64,000 nucleotides of DNA from Mycolicibacterium sp. MU0053. GTDB lineage: Bacteria; Actinomycetota; Actinomycetes; Mycobacteriales; Mycobacteriaceae. The position numbers and the translations under genes were made by a program. Each line of letters begins with the position of its first letter. Within the stretch, counting starts at the first letter, position 1. Positions 17,401 through 26,644 of this stretch are shown piece after piece. The notes under the pieces are model-generated. The model did not search any database. It saw only the letters and a list, made by a program, of their open reading frames with translations, and was not told where the DNA came from. The stretch covers positions 1,054,001-1,118,000 of the forward strand of contig NZ_OY726397.1 of the NCBI RefSeq assembly GCF_963378095.1, in the 5' to 3' direction.

Positions 17401-18198
17401 GTGGACATCATTCCCCCGCGACTCAAAGAACCGGTGTACCGGCTGTATGAGATGCGGCTCAAGCACGACCTGAAGCGCTCGCGCTCACAGTTGCCCCGCC
17501 ACATCGCGGTGCTCTGCGACGGCAATCGGCGTTGGGCGCGGGACGCGGGGTATGACGATGTCAGCGTCGGCTACCGGATGGGCGCGGCGAAGATCGCCGA
17601 GATGCTGCGGTGGTGCCAGCGCGCCGGCATCGAGATGACCACGGTCTATCTGTTGTCGACCGAGAACCTGCAGCGCGACCCCGCCGAGTTGGCCGCGCTC
17701 ATCGAGATCATCACCGAGGTCGTCGAGGAGATCTGCGCCCCGACCAACCGCTGGAGCGTGCGCACCGTCGGCGACCTGGGACTGCTCGGTGACGAAACCG
17801 CGCGCCGCCTCCGGCAAGCGGTGGACTCGACGAACTCCGGTGCCAAGGATCAGTCCTTCCACGTCAACGTCGCCGTCGGATACGGCGGCCGCCAGGAGAT
17901 CGTGGAGGCGGTCCGCGCGCTGCTGTCCAAGGAACTGGCCAACGGGGCCGGCGCCGACGAACTCGTCGACGCCGTCACGGTGGACGCCATCTCGGAGAAC
18001 CTGTACACCTCCGGTCAGCCCGACCCGGACCTGGTGATCCGCACCTCGGGTGAACAGCGGCTGTCGGGTTTCCTGCTGTGGCAGAGCGCCTATTCGGAGA
18101 TGTGGTTCACCGAGGCGCACTGGCCCGAGTTCCGTCGGGTCGACTTCCTGCGCGCGCTGCGCGACTATTCCGCGCGGCATCGGCGGTTCGGGGCGTAA
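17401..18198 (+). CDS. Short-chain Z-isoprenyl diphosphate synthase (Rv1086-like)
   Basis: A 265-residue cis-prenyltransferase. The catalytic Asp40 lies in [11 protein letters not shown], and the C-terminal [20 protein letters not shown] is the conserved diphosphate-binding and dimer region. The N-terminus [16 protein letters not shown] is nearly identical to M. tuberculosis Rv1086, which makes omega,E,Z-farnesyl diphosphate from geranyl diphosphate as precursor to decaprenyl phosphate. That similarity distinguishes it from the longer-chain Rv2361c enzyme. Start GTG at 17401, with a -10 placed for a leaderless mRNA. Confidence 0.92.
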   Translation: MDIIPPRLKEPVYRLYEMRLKHDLKRSRSQLPRHIAVLCDGNRRWARDAGYDDVSVGYRMGAAKIAEMLRWCQRAGIEMTTVYLLSTENLQRDPAELAALIEIITEVVEEICAPTNRWSVRTVGDLGLLGDETARRLRQAVDSTNSGAKDQSFHVNVAVGYGGRQEIVEAVRALLSKELANGAGADELVDAVTVDAISENLYTSGQPDPDLVIRTSGEQRLSGFLLWQSAYSEMWFTEAHWPEFRRVDFLRALRDYSARHRRFGA

Positions 18199-18201
18199 CC
18201 G

Positions 18202-19602
18202 ATGGCGGGGCTCTCGGCGGTGGTGTTCGCGGTGAGCTGGTGGCTCGGGCTGTATCTACTGGCTCGCGATCCCCGCAAACCGGTGCTGGTACTCGCGGCC
18301 ATCGGACTGTGCAGCTTCGCCGCGGTGGTCGCCCTCGATGCGGTGCGGGTGACCGCGGCCGACGGCGCCGGACTGCTGAGCCACCTCGAGATCTATCTGG
18401 TGGCGCTGCCCGGGGTGGCCTGGTTCGCCGTCGTGCTGGCGCTGTCGAGCGCCGGCGAGCAGTGGCGCAGTCGGACGGGTGAGATCGCCGCCGTGGTCGT
18501 CGTCGCAATGCTTGCGGTGGTCGGTGCGACGCTGGCCGGCGGCGTGGAGGGTCCGCTGCGGCTCGGCCATTGGCTGATGTTCGGCGTGATCTCCGTGGCG
18601 GCGTTGGCGGCCATGGTGCTGGTGGTGCGGCGCCGGCCGCGGCCCGGCTCGATGGTGGGCGTGGTCGTGGTGGCCACGCTGTTCTTCGCGTTGGCCAACG
18701 CGATTTTGGTGATCCCGCTGGGGTTGGTGCCGAGTTGGCTCGCGCTGGCGGCCACCGGCGTCGACGTGCTGCTGTTGGGCGTCGCGGTGGCGCTGTGGGA
18801 CGCGTTCGACGAGGGGCAGGCGCTGCGGGCCGACATGTTGCGCTCGTTTGTCGGCACGGTGTTGGTGGCGGGCCTGTTCGGCGGTCAGGTGCTGATCGGG
18901 CTGGCGGTGATCGGCGCCGAAGGTCGCCTGGTGGTGACCGTCTTGCTGTTCACCAGCCTGGCCGTCGCGATCGCGATCAACGTGCTGGCCGACCCGCTGG
19001 CCGGGCTGCTGGACCGACTCGCGTTCGCGCGGGCGCCGGCGCTGCGGGCGGACCGGGCGGCACTGCGCGGCACCGAGGCGGCGCTGCCGTTGCGCTCGGA
19101 GAATCCGCTGGACGGCCTCGATGATGACACCTTCGTGCGGGTGACGCGGCGCGCGTTGGGGCACTACGGGGACCTGACCAAGCTGGTCGCCAGCCCGCTG
19201 ACCGCGTTGCCCGTCATTGACGAACGGTTGGCGGCGCGCGGCGCCCCCGATCAACCGCTCGAGCGCGCCAATGAACTCAAGGCGCTGCTCGCCGACCGGA
19301 TCGCGGCGCTCAAACCCCGGGACGGTCGCGACTTCGGCACCACCGAGGAATGGCGGCACTACAACGCGCTGCATTTCCCGTACGTCCTCGGGGTGCGCGC
19401 GTACGCGCAGAACGCGACCGCCGCGGGCCTGGACCCGGTGGCCCGGCAGGCATGGCAGTGGTTGGTCACCGAAGTGCCGCAGCGGTCGTTGCACAACTGG
19501 CAGAACGCCGCGGCCAGGGTGATCGCCGCCGACCTACGCTCCGCCGGCGATTTCGGGGCGCCCAGGGGCGGTGAGCGCCTCCAGGCGCACCGAAATCCCT
19601 GA
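18202..19602 (+). CDS. Polytopic membrane protein with C-terminal cytoplasmic domain
   Basis: A 466-residue protein I do not recognise. Residues 1-275 hold about nine or ten hydrophobic helices. Residues 280-450 are soluble and include LRSENPLDGLDDDTFVRVTRRALGHYG and TEEWRHYNALHFPYVLGVR, which look like a defined domain. It starts 3 nt after the Z-prenyl synthase stop and is probably co-transcribed. The last 18 codons (from GDFGAP) lie inside a degenerate copy of the GATTTCGG inverted repeat, so the C-terminus may have been rewritten by that element. A role in prenyl-lipid or membrane metabolism is only suggested by position. Confidence 0.7.
   Translation: MAGLSAVVFAVSWWLGLYLLARDPRKPVLVLAAIGLCSFAAVVALDAVRVTAADGAGLLSHLEIYLVALPGVAWFAVVLALSSAGEQWRSRTGEIAAVVVVAMLAVVGATLAGGVEGPLRLGHWLMFGVISVAALAAMVLVVRRRPRPGSMVGVVVVATLFFALANAILVIPLGLVPSWLALAATGVDVLLLGVAVALWDAFDEGQALRADMLRSFVGTVLVAGLFGGQVLIGLAVIGAEGRLVVTVLLFTSLAVAIAINVLADPLAGLLDRLAFARAPALRADRAALRGTEAALPLRSENPLDGLDDDTFVRVTRRALGHYGDLTKLVASPLTALPVIDERLAARGAPDQPLERANELKALLADRIAALKPRDGRDFGTTEEWRHYNALHFPYVLGVRAYAQNATAAGLDPVARQAWQWLVTEVPQRSLHNWQNAAARVIAADLRSAGDFGAPRGGERLQAHRNP
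19549..19597. repeat. Degenerate GATTTCGG-family inverted repeat overlapping a gene end
   Basis: Arms GATTTCGGGGCGCC (19549-19562) and GGCGCACCGAAATC (19584-19597) pair over 14 positions with one mismatch. Unlike the other copies, it lies inside the reading frame, ending 2 nt before the stop codon at 19600-19602. Confidence 0.6.
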
Positions 19603-19702
19603 GTTGGCAGTGCGTGGCAGTGCCGGGTATCGATCTGGCAGTGGCCGCTGAGCAGCATCAATGGTGTCCGAACCGATATCGACCCGAGTAGGAGCACCAA
19701 CG

Positions 19703-20113
19703 ATGACCGCCACCGCCACCCGCACCCCTGGGCTGCGCACCGACGACCACCTCTTGCGTTTCGGCCTGCGCCTCGACGCCACCCTGACCGGCGCCGCCGG
19801 CCTCGCCATCGCGGCGTTCGCCAACCCGTTGGCCGGGCTGACGGGACTCACCCCGACCGTCGGCTTCGTCCTGGGCACGGCCCTGGTGCTCTACGGTGCC
19901 GTCGTCTACGCGCTGGCCCGGTTGCGGGAGGTCCGCACCGCCGGCATCGCCGTGATCGTCGCGAACCTGGCCTGCACCGTCGGCGCCGTCCTGGTGGTGG
20001 TCGAGGGGCTGGCCCCGCTGACCGGCCTCGGCGTGGCCGCGGCGCTGGCGATGGGCGCCTACACCGCGTTCTTCGCGGGTCTGCAGTACTTCGGAGTGCG
20101 CCGTCTGGCGTGA
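19703..20113 (+). CDS. Small four-helix membrane protein
   Basis: A 136-residue protein with four predicted transmembrane helices spaced through residues 22-130 and only short loops. The ATG at 19703 is supported by AGGAG 8 nt upstream. No family motif is recognised. It stands alone, about 100 nt after the previous gene, and is convergent with coaA. Confidence 0.7.
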   Translation: MTATATRTPGLRTDDHLLRFGLRLDATLTGAAGLAIAAFANPLAGLTGLTPTVGFVLGTALVLYGAVVYALARLREVRTAGIAVIVANLACTVGAVLVVVEGLAPLTGLGVAAALAMGAYTAFFAGLQYFGVRRLA

Positions 20114-20187
20114 CTCCCGCCGCCCCGGTGCGGTGGCGCGAGGCCGTGAGAGGTTGCGGCCGAGCGTCCCGCACCGGGTTTCTGCGT

Positions 20188-20236
20188 GATTTGGGCGCGG
20201 CAACCGGCGCTCACTGCGGGGAAGCGCGCCGAAATC
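20188..20236. repeat. GATTTCGGCGCG-family inverted repeat, copy 2 (degenerate)
   Basis: The left arm GATTTGGGCGCG starts at 20188. The right arm CGCGCCGAAATC ends at 20236, 2 nt from the coaA stop. Pairing is 11 of 12 in the outer arms, with a looser centre. On the coaA strand the order is stop codon, two bases, then GATTTCGGCGCG. Confidence 0.65.
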
Positions 20237-20238
20237 GC

Positions 20239-21177
20239 TCAGAGCTTGCGCAGCCGCAGCCGGTTGATCGAGTGGTCGGAGTCCTTGCGCAGCACCAGCG
20301 TGGCGCGCGGCCGGGTCGGCAGGATGTTCTCGATCAGGTTGGGCCGGTTGATCGAATGCCAGATGTCGCGCGCGGCGAAGACGGCTTGTTCATCGGTCAG
20401 CGTGGAGTAGCTGTGGAAGTGCGACTGCGGGTCGGCGAACGCGCCCTCGCGCATCGACAGGAACCGCGAGACATACCACTGCTCGATGTCCTCGATGCGG
20501 GCATCGACGTACACCGAGAAGTCGAACAGGTCCGAGACCATCAGCGTGGGACCGGTCTGCAGCACGTTGAGTCCCTCGAGCACCAGGATGTCGGGGTGCC
20601 TGACCATCTGCTTCTCGCCGGGGATGATGTCGTAGAGCAGGTGCGAATACACCGGCGCACAGGCCACTTCGGCCCCGGACTTCACCGTCGTCACGAAGCG
20701 CATCAGGGCCCTGCGGTCGTAGCTTTCCGGAAAACCCTTGCGGTGCATGATGTTTCGACGGGACAACTCGGCGTTCGGGTAGAGGAAGCCGTCGGTGGTG
20801 ACCAGGTCCACCCGCGCGTGGTTGCCCCAGCGGGCCAACAGGGCCTGCAGCACGCGGGCCGTGGTGGATTTGCCGACCGCGACGCTGCCGGCCACCCCGA
20901 TGATGAATGGCACCGGCCGGTCCGGGTTCTGATCGGATTCGCCGAGGAACTCGGCGGTCGCGGCGAAGAGCCGCTGGCGGGCCGCGACCTGCAGATGGAT
21001 CAACCGGGCCAGCGGCAGATAGACCTCTTCGACCTCGAGCAGGTCGAGTTGTTCACCGAGCCCGCGCAGCCCGAGGACCTCTTCCTCGGTCAACTTGAGC
21101 GGCGTCGACATACGCAGCGCTCGCCATTGCTTCCGGTCGAACTCCACGTACGGGCTCGGCTCGCTCAGCCGCGACAT
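20239..21177 (-). CDS. coaA: Pantothenate kinase (type I)
   Basis: A 312-residue type I pantothenate kinase that phosphorylates pantothenate in the first step of coenzyme A synthesis and is normally feedback-inhibited by CoA. The P-loop is [12 protein letters not shown] (94-105); [22 protein letters not shown] and LEGLNVLQ follow, as in M. tuberculosis CoaA (312 aa). The start [15 protein letters not shown] matches that protein; a frame extension to 21258 does not. It is divergent from the DUF885 gene across 79 nt that hold a perfect 8-bp inverted repeat. Confidence 0.95.
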   Translation of the reverse strand: MSRLSEPSPYVEFDRKQWRALRMSTPLKLTEEEVLGLRGLGEQLDLLEVEEVYLPLARLIHLQVAARQRLFAATAEFLGESDQNPDRPVPFIIGVAGSVAVGKSTTARVLQALLARWGNHARVDLVTTDGFLYPNAELSRRNIMHRKGFPESYDRRALMRFVTTVKSGAEVACAPVYSHLLYDIIPGEKQMVRHPDILVLEGLNVLQTGPTLMVSDLFDFSVYVDARIEDIEQWYVSRFLSMREGAFADPQSHFHSYSTLTDEQAVFAARDIWHSINRPNLIENILPTRPRATLVLRKDSDHSINRLRLRKL

Positions 21178-21194
21178 GGCGTCAAGTGTCGCAG

Positions 21195-21218
21195 CACACG
21201 TTGCGCCGCGAACGTGTG
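21195..21218. promoter_or_regulatory. Operator-like inverted repeat between coaA and the DUF885 gene
   Basis: CACACGTT (21195-21202) and AACGTGTG (21211-21218) form a perfect 8-bp inverted repeat around 8 nt, 17 nt upstream of the coaA start and 38 nt upstream of the divergent gene. This spacing is typical of a dimeric repressor site; no regulator is identified. Confidence 0.45.
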
Positions 21219-21242
21219 GGTGGCGTCCGGCGCCACGGCGGC

Positions 21243-21248
21243 TACCGT
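21243..21248 (+). promoter_or_regulatory. Leaderless-type -10 element of the DUF885 gene
   Basis: TACCGT ends 8 nt before the ATG at 21257. No Shine-Dalgarno sequence is visible. Confidence 0.45.
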
Positions 21249-21256
21249 GGATCGAC

Positions 21257-22468
21257 ATGGAAGCTGCTGCGTTGATCCGCGAGTACCTGCTGCTCGGACT
21301 GCGGTTCGACCGCGTCGAAGAGGGCTACGTGGATTCGTTCACCGGGGACCAGACGCTGCGCAAGCAGGTCGCAGACGAGCCCGCGCCCGACCCCGCCGAG
21401 CTGGCCCGGCAGGCCCAGCGGCTGTTGGCCGCGCTGCCGGAGGTGCCGCGCCGCGACGGGTTCGACGAGACCCGCGCGGCCTACCTCGGCGCGCACCTGC
21501 GGGCCCTGGAGTGTGCCGCACACAAGTTCGCCGGCGCCGACGTCGGGTTCGTCGACGAGGTCCGGGCCTACTTCGACGTGGAGATCAGCAAGGGCGACCA
21601 GGACCGCTACCGGCAGGCGCACGCGCTGCTCGACGACGCGCTCGGCGGCGCCGGCCCGCTGGTGGACCGGATGAACGCGGACCGCCGCGCCGACGAGATC
21701 CCGCCCGCCCGCCTCGGCGACTGCATCGAGGCGTTCTCGAGCGCGCTGCGCGACCGGGTCCGCGCGGATTTCCCGCTGCCGGAGCGCGAAACCGTCAGCT
21801 ACGAGGTCGTCACCGACAAACCGTGGTCGGGGTTCAACTACTATCACGGTGATTACCGCTCGACGGTGGCCGTCAACGCCGACCTCAAGCAGCAGATGTC
21901 GAACCTGCCGTCGCTGGTGGCGCACGAGTCCTATCCCGGACACCACACCGAGCACTGCCGCAAGGAGGCCGGTCTGGTCGCCGGCCTGGGGCAGCAGGAG
22001 CAGACCATCTTCCTGGTGAACACGCCGCAGTGCCTGATGGCCGAGGGGTTGGCGGATCTGGCGCTCTACGCGGCGATCGGCCCGGACTGGGGATTCTGGG
22101 CCGCCGAGATCTACGCGGATCTGGGTCTGCGATTCGACGCCGAGCGCGCCCAGGCCATCTCGGTCGCGCGGGCCACGCTCGCCGACGTGCGCCAGGACGC
22201 CGCCCTGATGCTGCACGACGAGCACCGCGACATCGACGAGGTGGTGGCGTATGTGCGGCGCTGGCTGCTGGTCGACGAGGCCCGGGCGCGGCAGATGATG
22301 CGGTTTCTGTCCTCGCCACTGTGGCGGGCCTACACCAGCACCTACGTCGAGGGTTACCGGCTGCTGCGGCCGTGGCTCGACGACCGGCCGGTCGGGGTGA
22401 CGCTGACGCAGCAATTCGGCCGGCTGCTGGACGAGCCGCTGATTCCGTCGACGCTGCGCGCGGCCTGA
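21257..22468 (+). CDS. DUF885 family peptidase-like protein
   Basis: A 403-residue protein of the DUF885 family, related to zinc carboxypeptidase-like enzymes. It has the signature [13 protein letters not shown] (HExxPGHH, residues 223-230) and, downstream, [11 protein letters not shown], where a glutamate could complete a metal site. The N-terminal 200 residues are helical and acidic. No signal peptide is seen, so it is probably cytosolic. The ATG at 21257 is preferred over upstream in-frame starts because it follows a leaderless-type -10 and avoids overlapping coaA. Substrate unknown. Confidence 0.8.
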   Translation: MEAAALIREYLLLGLRFDRVEEGYVDSFTGDQTLRKQVADEPAPDPAELARQAQRLLAALPEVPRRDGFDETRAAYLGAHLRALECAAHKFAGADVGFVDEVRAYFDVEISKGDQDRYRQAHALLDDALGGAGPLVDRMNADRRADEIPPARLGDCIEAFSSALRDRVRADFPLPERETVSYEVVTDKPWSGFNYYHGDYRSTVAVNADLKQQMSNLPSLVAHESYPGHHTEHCRKEAGLVAGLGQQEQTIFLVNTPQCLMAEGLADLALYAAIGPDWGFWAAEIYADLGLRFDAERAQAISVARATLADVRQDAALMLHDEHRDIDEVVAYVRRWLLVDEARARQMMRFLSSPLWRAYTSTYVEGYRLLRPWLDDRPVGVTLTQQFGRLLDEPLIPSTLRAA

Positions 22469-22499
22469 GCGCGGGTTCGGTTGCGGTGCGGCCGCGGTT

Positions 22500-22505
22500 T
22501 AGGCT
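22500..22505 (+). promoter_or_regulatory. Leaderless-type -10 element of glyA
   Basis: TAGGCT ends 6 nt before the glyA ATG at 22512 with no ribosome site between. Confidence 0.55.
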
Positions 22506-22511
22506 TGTGGC

Positions 22512-23990
22512 ATGACTGCAGAACCGACTGTGACCGCCGCGACACCCGCCCCGGGCGCCGACTACGCCGCGACCGCGAGTGCCGCCTACCGTTCGGCGCT
22601 GCAGGTCATCGAGTCCGTCGAACCGCGCGTCGCCGCGGCCACCCGCAAAGAGCTGGCCGACCAGCGTGATTCGCTCAAGCTGATCGCCAGCGAGAACTAC
22701 GCCTCGCCGGCCGTGCTGCTGACCATGGGGACCTGGTTCTCCGACAAGTACGCCGAGGGCACCGTCGGGCACCGCTTCTACGCGGCCTGCCAGAACGTCG
22801 ACACCGTCGAGTCGCTGGCAGCCGAGCACGCCCGCGAACTGTTCGGCGCGCCGTACGCCTACGCCCAGCCGCACTCCGGCATCGACGCGAACCTCGTCGC
22901 CTACTGGGCGATCCTGGCCACCCGGGTCGAGGCGCCCGGCCTGGCCGAGTTGGGGGCCAAGCACGTCAACGACCTTTCCGAGCAGGACTGGGAGACGCTG
23001 CGCGGCAAGCTGGGCAACCAGCGGCTGATGGGGATGTCGCTGGACACCGGCGGTCACCTGACCCACGGCTTCCGGCCCAACATCTCCGGCAAGATGTTCC
23101 ACCAGCGCAGCTACGGCACCGACCCCGAGACCGGTCTGCTCGACTACGCCGCGATCGCCGCGGCGGCCCGCGAGTTCAAGCCGCTGGTGTTGGTCGCCGG
23201 CTATTCGGCGTATCCGCGGCGGGTCAACTTCGCCAAGATGCGCGAGATCGCCGACGAGGTGGGCGCCACCCTGATGGTCGACATGGCGCACTTCGCCGGC
23301 CTGGTCGCGGGCAAGGTGTTCACCGGCGAAGAGGATCCGGTGCCCTATGCCCATGTCACCACCACCACGACCCACAAGTCGTTGCGCGGCCCGCGCGGCG
23401 GCCTGGTGCTGGCCACCAAGGAGTACTCCGACGCCGTCGACAAGGGCTGCCCCATGGTGCTCGGCGGCCCGCTGTCGCACGTCATGGCCGCCAAGGCGGT
23501 CGCGCTGGCCGAGGCGCGTCAGCCGGAGTTCCAGTCCTACGCGCAGGCCGTCGCCGACAACGCCAAGGCGCTGGCCGACGGATTCCTCAAGCGCGGCGGT
23601 CGCCTGGTCACCGGTGGCACCGACAACCACCTGGTGCTGCTCGACGTCACCTCATTCGGTCTGACCGGTCGGCAGGCGGAGTCCGCGCTGCTGGACGCGG
23701 GCATCGTGACCAACCGCAACGCCATCCCGGCCGACCCCAACGGCGCCTGGTACACCAGCGGGATCCGGCTCGGGACCCCCGCGCTGACCACCCGCGGTTT
23801 CGGCGCCGACGAGTTCGACCGGGTGGCCGAGCTGGTGGTCGAGGTGTTGACCAACACGCAGCCGACCGCCGCCTCGAGCGGGCCCTCGAAGGCGAAGTAC
23901 ACCCTGGCCGACGGCACCGCCGAGCGGGTGCACGCCGGCGCCGCCGAGATGCTGGCCGCCAACCCGCTGTACCCGGGGCTGACCCTGTAG
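22512..23990 (+). CDS. glyA: Serine hydroxymethyltransferase, long actinobacterial form
   Basis: A 492-residue PLP enzyme interconverting serine and glycine with tetrahydrofolate. The Schiff-base lysine is Lys289 ([15 protein letters not shown]); [13 protein letters not shown] and [13 protein letters not shown] are conserved. It is about 65 residues longer than M. tuberculosis GlyA1 (426 aa) at the same locus. The extra residues are an N-terminal extension (1-25), an insert around 134-176 (from [10 protein letters not shown] to GMSLD) and a C-terminal tail. The sequence resembles the Streptomyces-type long GlyA more than GlyA1. This suggests a different subfamily occupies a syntenic position. 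Confidence 0.93.
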   Translation: MTAEPTVTAATPAPGADYAATASAAYRSALQVIESVEPRVAAATRKELADQRDSLKLIASENYASPAVLLTMGTWFSDKYAEGTVGHRFYAACQNVDTVESLAAEHARELFGAPYAYAQPHSGIDANLVAYWAILATRVEAPGLAELGAKHVNDLSEQDWETLRGKLGNQRLMGMSLDTGGHLTHGFRPNISGKMFHQRSYGTDPETGLLDYAAIAAAAREFKPLVLVAGYSAYPRRVNFAKMREIADEVGATLMVDMAHFAGLVAGKVFTGEEDPVPYAHVTTTTTHKSLRGPRGGLVLATKEYSDAVDKGCPMVLGGPLSHVMAAKAVALAEARQPEFQSYAQAVADNAKALADGFLKRGGRLVTGGTDNHLVLLDVTSFGLTGRQAESALLDAGIVTNRNAIPADPNGAWYTSGIRLGTPALTTRGFGADEFDRVAELVVEVLTNTQPTAASSGPSKAKYTLADGTAERVHAGAAEMLAANPLYPGLTL

Positions 23991-24040
23991 GTCGCGCACC
24001 CCGGGGGTCCACCACCCGCCAACATCGACCTTTTGCCGGA

Positions 24041-24087
24041 CCCCACTCGCGCAAAGTGGCCCAACCTCACCTTTGGGCGAAATGGGG
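24041..24087. repeat. Imperfect hairpin in the glyA-desA2 gap
   Basis: CCCCACTCGCGCAAAG (24041-24056) can pair with CTTTGGGCGAAATGGGG (24071-24087) with one bulge and three mismatches. It lies 51 nt after glyA and about 35 nt before the desA2 -10, so it may end the glyA transcript. Confidence 0.4.
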
Positions 24088-24122
24088 TGGGGGGCGATTT
24101 CGAGAAACATGTGAACTCGGGT

Positions 24123-24128
24123 TACAGT
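24123..24128 (+). promoter_or_regulatory. Leaderless-type -10 element of desA2
   Basis: TACAGT ends 7 nt before the desA2 ATG at 24136. The intervening TAGTTTT contains no ribosome site. Confidence 0.5.
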
Positions 24129-24135
24129 TAGTTTT

Positions 24136-24963
24136 ATGGCTGATTTTCCCATTGCCAATGCCTTGACTCTTGAGTTGGAGCCGGTGGTCGCAGAGAACCT
24201 GCAACGTCACCTGGATACCGCCGAAGAGTGGTTTGCGCACGACTACGTCCCCTTTGACCAGGGCGAGAACTTCGCGTTCCTGGGTGGACGCGACTGGGAG
24301 CCCTCGCAGCAGACGCTGCCGCAACCCGTCGTCGATGCCTGCGAGATCCTGCAGATCACCAAGGACAACCTCGCCGCCTACCATCGCGAACTCGTCGAAC
24401 ACTTCATCCTGGAGTGGAAGTGGGGTCGCTTCATCGGCCGCTGGACCGCCGAGGAGCATCTGCACGCGATCGTGCTGCGCAACTATCTGGTGGTCACCCG
24501 TAACTTCGACCCGACGGCCAACGAGGACGTCCGCGTCGAGCAGGTGGTGAAGGGCTACCGGGCCAACTCGTTCACGCAGATCGAGACCCTGGTGTTCATG
24601 GCGTTCTTCGAGAAGACCTTCGCGGTGTTCTGCCGGCGGCTGGCCGAGCAGATCGAGGAGCCGGTGCTGAAGTCCCTCATCGACCGGATCGCCCTGGACG
24701 AGGAGCGGCATGAGCTGTTCTTCGCGAACCTGGTGCGTTGGTGCGTGCGGTACGACGAGGCCGAGACGATCGCCGCGGTCGCACGCCGGGCCAAGGGCCT
24801 GCAGGTCCCGGGTGCCGAGATCGAGCCGTTCGGAGCCAAGGTGGCCAACGTGGCCGAGGCCGGCATCTTCGGTCCGGAGCAGTTGCAGCGGGTGATTTCC
24901 GACGAGATCACCGCGTTCGGACTGGCCGACCGCGACGAGCTCCGCGAGTTCATCTGCGCGTAA
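24136..24963 (+). CDS. desA2: Acyl-ACP desaturase DesA2
   Basis: A 275-residue soluble diiron acyl-[acyl carrier protein] desaturase, exactly the length of M. tuberculosis DesA2 (Rv1094). Putative iron ligands lie in EEHLH (106-110, Glu107 and His110), in a helix near Glu159, and in DEERHE (Glu190, His193 region). DesA2 is implicated in mycolic acid synthesis and unsaturated lipid formation in mycobacteria. It has its own promoter after glyA. Confidence 0.93.
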   Translation: MADFPIANALTLELEPVVAENLQRHLDTAEEWFAHDYVPFDQGENFAFLGGRDWEPSQQTLPQPVVDACEILQITKDNLAAYHRELVEHFILEWKWGRFIGRWTAEEHLHAIVLRNYLVVTRNFDPTANEDVRVEQVVKGYRANSFTQIETLVFMAFFEKTFAVFCRRLAEQIEEPVLKSLIDRIALDEERHELFFANLVRWCVRYDEAETIAAVARRAKGLQVPGAEIEPFGAKVANVAEAGIFGPEQLQRVISDEITAFGLADRDELREFICA

Positions 24964-25007
24964 CCGCGCCGCGGCGCGTCTGAGCCCCCCGAATGGCGTT
25001 GCGGGAG

Positions 25008-25013
25008 TAGCGT
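25008..25013 (+). promoter_or_regulatory. Leaderless-type -10 element of the phoAT-phoH2 unit
   Basis: TAGCGT ends 8 nt before the small ORF ATG at 25022. An upstream GGGAG belongs to a 4-codon open frame only. Confidence 0.45.
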
Positions 25014-25021
25014 CATGGGCG

Positions 25022-25156
25022 ATGGCTAGCGACATGCTCTGCTGTCCGGGCGGTATCTCCCGTAGCTACTACGGCAGGACCGGCCCCGGTCCTGATGCCG
25101 CTGCGCCCGCTGACAAATCCTCCGCGGGGCCGCGTAGGTCGAGGAGCGCCACGTGA
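25022..25156 (+). CDS. phoAT: PhoAT-like small antitoxin ORF
   Basis: A 44-residue ORF beginning [18 protein letters not shown] and ending in a basic RRSRSAT tail. Its TGA overlaps the phoH2 GTG start (GTGA). Mycobacterial phoH2 genes are described as preceded by a small overlapping antitoxin gene, phoAT; position, size and overlap all fit here. The paired cysteines (residues 7-8) and SYYG are the most distinctive features. The peptide is too short to confirm by motif, and conservation in other species would settle it. It would be translated in coupling with phoH2. Confidence 0.6.
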   Translation: MASDMLCCPGGISRSYYGRTGPGPDAAAPADKSSAGPRRSRSAT

Positions 25157-26496
25157 GCGATTCATCGACGGCTCAGACAGAGCAGCCGGAAGCCGGGATT
25201 CGGACCTATGTCCTGGATACTTCGGTGCTGCTGTCGGACCCTTGGGCGGCCACCCGGTTCGCCGAGCATCAGGTAGTCGTCCCGCTCGTGGTGATCAGCG
25301 AGCTGGAGGCAAAGCGCCATCACCACGAGCTCGGCTGGTTCGCCCGCCAGGCATTGCGCATGTTCGATGATCTCCGACTGGAGCACGGGCGTCTTGATCT
25401 GCCCATTCCCGTTGGTACCCAAGGCGGTTCGCTGCATGTGGAGCTCAATCACAGCGATCCAAATGTGTTGCCGCCCGGTTTTCGCACCGACACCAACGAC
25501 GCCCGCATCCTGACCTGTGCGGCCAACCTGGCCGCCGAGGGCAAGCGCGTGACCCTGGTGAGCAAGGACATCCCGCTCCGGGTCAAGGCCGGCGCGGTGG
25601 GCTTGGCCGCCGACGAGTACCGCGCCCAGGACGTCATCACCTCCGGCTGGACCGGGATGACCGAGCTCGAGGTGGCGGCCGAGGATGTCGACGCGCTGTT
25701 CGGCGACGGCGAACTCGATCTGGAGGCCGCGCGAGACCTGCCCTGCCACACCGGGATTCGGCTGCTCGGCGGCACCTCCCACGCACTGGGCCGGGTGAAC
25801 GCCGAGAAGCGGGTGCAGCTGGTGCGGGGCGATCGCGAGGTGTTCGGGCTGCGTGGCCGCTCGGCCGAACAGCGGGTCGCGCTCGATCTGCTGCTGGACG
25901 AGTCCGTGGGCATCGTCTCGCTCGGCGGCAAGGCCGGCACCGGCAAGTCGGCACTGGCGCTGTGTGCGGGACTCGAGGCGGTGCTGGAGCGGCGCACCCA
26001 GCGCAAGGTCGTCGTCTTCCGGCCGCTCTACGCGGTCGGCGGGCAGGAGCTCGGATACCTGCCCGGCAGCGAGAGCGAGAAGATGGGCCCGTGGGCGCAG
26101 GCCGTCTTCGACACCCTGGAGGGGCTGGCGAGTCCGGCGGTTCTGGAGGAGGTGCTGGCCCGCGGCATGCTCGAGGTGCTGCCGTTGACCCACATCCGCG
26201 GCCGCTCGCTGCACGACTCGTTCGTCATCGTCGACGAGGCGCAGTCGCTGGAGCGCAACGTCCTGCTGACCGTGCTGTCCCGGCTCGGTTCGGGTTCGCG
26301 GGTGGTGCTCACGCACGATGTCGCCCAGCGCGACAACCTGCGCGTCGGCCGCCACGACGGCGTCGCGGCGGTCATCGAGAAGCTCAAGGGCCACCCGTTG
26401 TTTGCCCACATCACGCTGCTGCGCAGCGAACGCTCGCCGATTGCCGCGCTGGTGACCGAGATGCTCGAGGAGATCACCCCCGGCGCCCTGCCCTGA
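25153..26496 (+). CDS. phoH2: PhoH2 PIN-domain RNase / PhoH ATPase
   Basis: A 447-residue two-domain protein. The N-terminal PIN nuclease domain (about 15-160) has acidic metal ligands Asp22 (YVLDTS), Glu50 (VISELEAK) and Asp116 (TNDARIL). The C-terminal PhoH ATPase has Walker [10 protein letters not shown] (258-266) and a Walker B-like [11 protein letters not shown] segment. M. tuberculosis PhoH2 (Rv1095) unwinds and cleaves RNA and acts as the toxin of a toxin-antitoxin pair. The GTG start is coupled to the small ORF upstream. A perfect 22-bp inverted repeat begins 2 nt after the stop. Confidence 0.92.
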   Translation: MSDSSTAQTEQPEAGIRTYVLDTSVLLSDPWAATRFAEHQVVVPLVVISELEAKRHHHELGWFARQALRMFDDLRLEHGRLDLPIPVGTQGGSLHVELNHSDPNVLPPGFRTDTNDARILTCAANLAAEGKRVTLVSKDIPLRVKAGAVGLAADEYRAQDVITSGWTGMTELEVAAEDVDALFGDGELDLEAARDLPCHTGIRLLGGTSHALGRVNAEKRVQLVRGDREVFGLRGRSAEQRVALDLLLDESVGIVSLGGKAGTGKSALALCAGLEAVLERRTQRKVVVFRPLYAVGGQELGYLPGSESEKMGPWAQAVFDTLEGLASPAVLEEVLARGMLEVLPLTHIRGRSLHDSFVIVDEAQSLERNVLLTVLSRLGSGSRVVLTHDVAQRDNLRVGRHDGVAAVIEKLKGHPLFAHITLLRSERSPIAALVTEMLEEITPGALP

Positions 26497-26498
26497 GG

Positions 26499-26547
26499 GA
26501 TTTCGGCGTGTTCTGCCACGCCCACCGTGGCAGAACACGCCGAAATC
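26499..26547. repeat. GATTTCGGCG-family inverted repeat, copy 3 (perfect)
   Basis: A perfect 22-bp inverted repeat: left arm 26499-26520 starting GATTTCGGCGTGTTCTGCC, right arm 26526-26547, loop CCCAC. It lies 2 nt after the phoH2 stop, between two genes on the same strand. No T-tract. Confidence 0.9.
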
Positions 26548-26562
26548 GCAAGGATGGTGGCC

Positions 26563-26644
26563 ATGCATTCGACCATTGCGATCGTTCTGACCGTCATGGT
26601 GCTCGGCTACGCGGTGATGTCCGCGGCGGTCAAGCGGCTGGTAC
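26563..26644 (+). other. Probable N-terminal coding part of the antiporter, out of frame
   Basis: An ATG at 26563, with AAGGA upstream, opens MHSTIAIVLTVMVLGYAVMSAAVKRL, a typical first transmembrane helix of a cation/proton antiporter. The rest of the protein continues from about 26645 in the next frame. A one-base change near 26641-26645 would join them as KRLV-APALIF. Confidence 0.6.
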
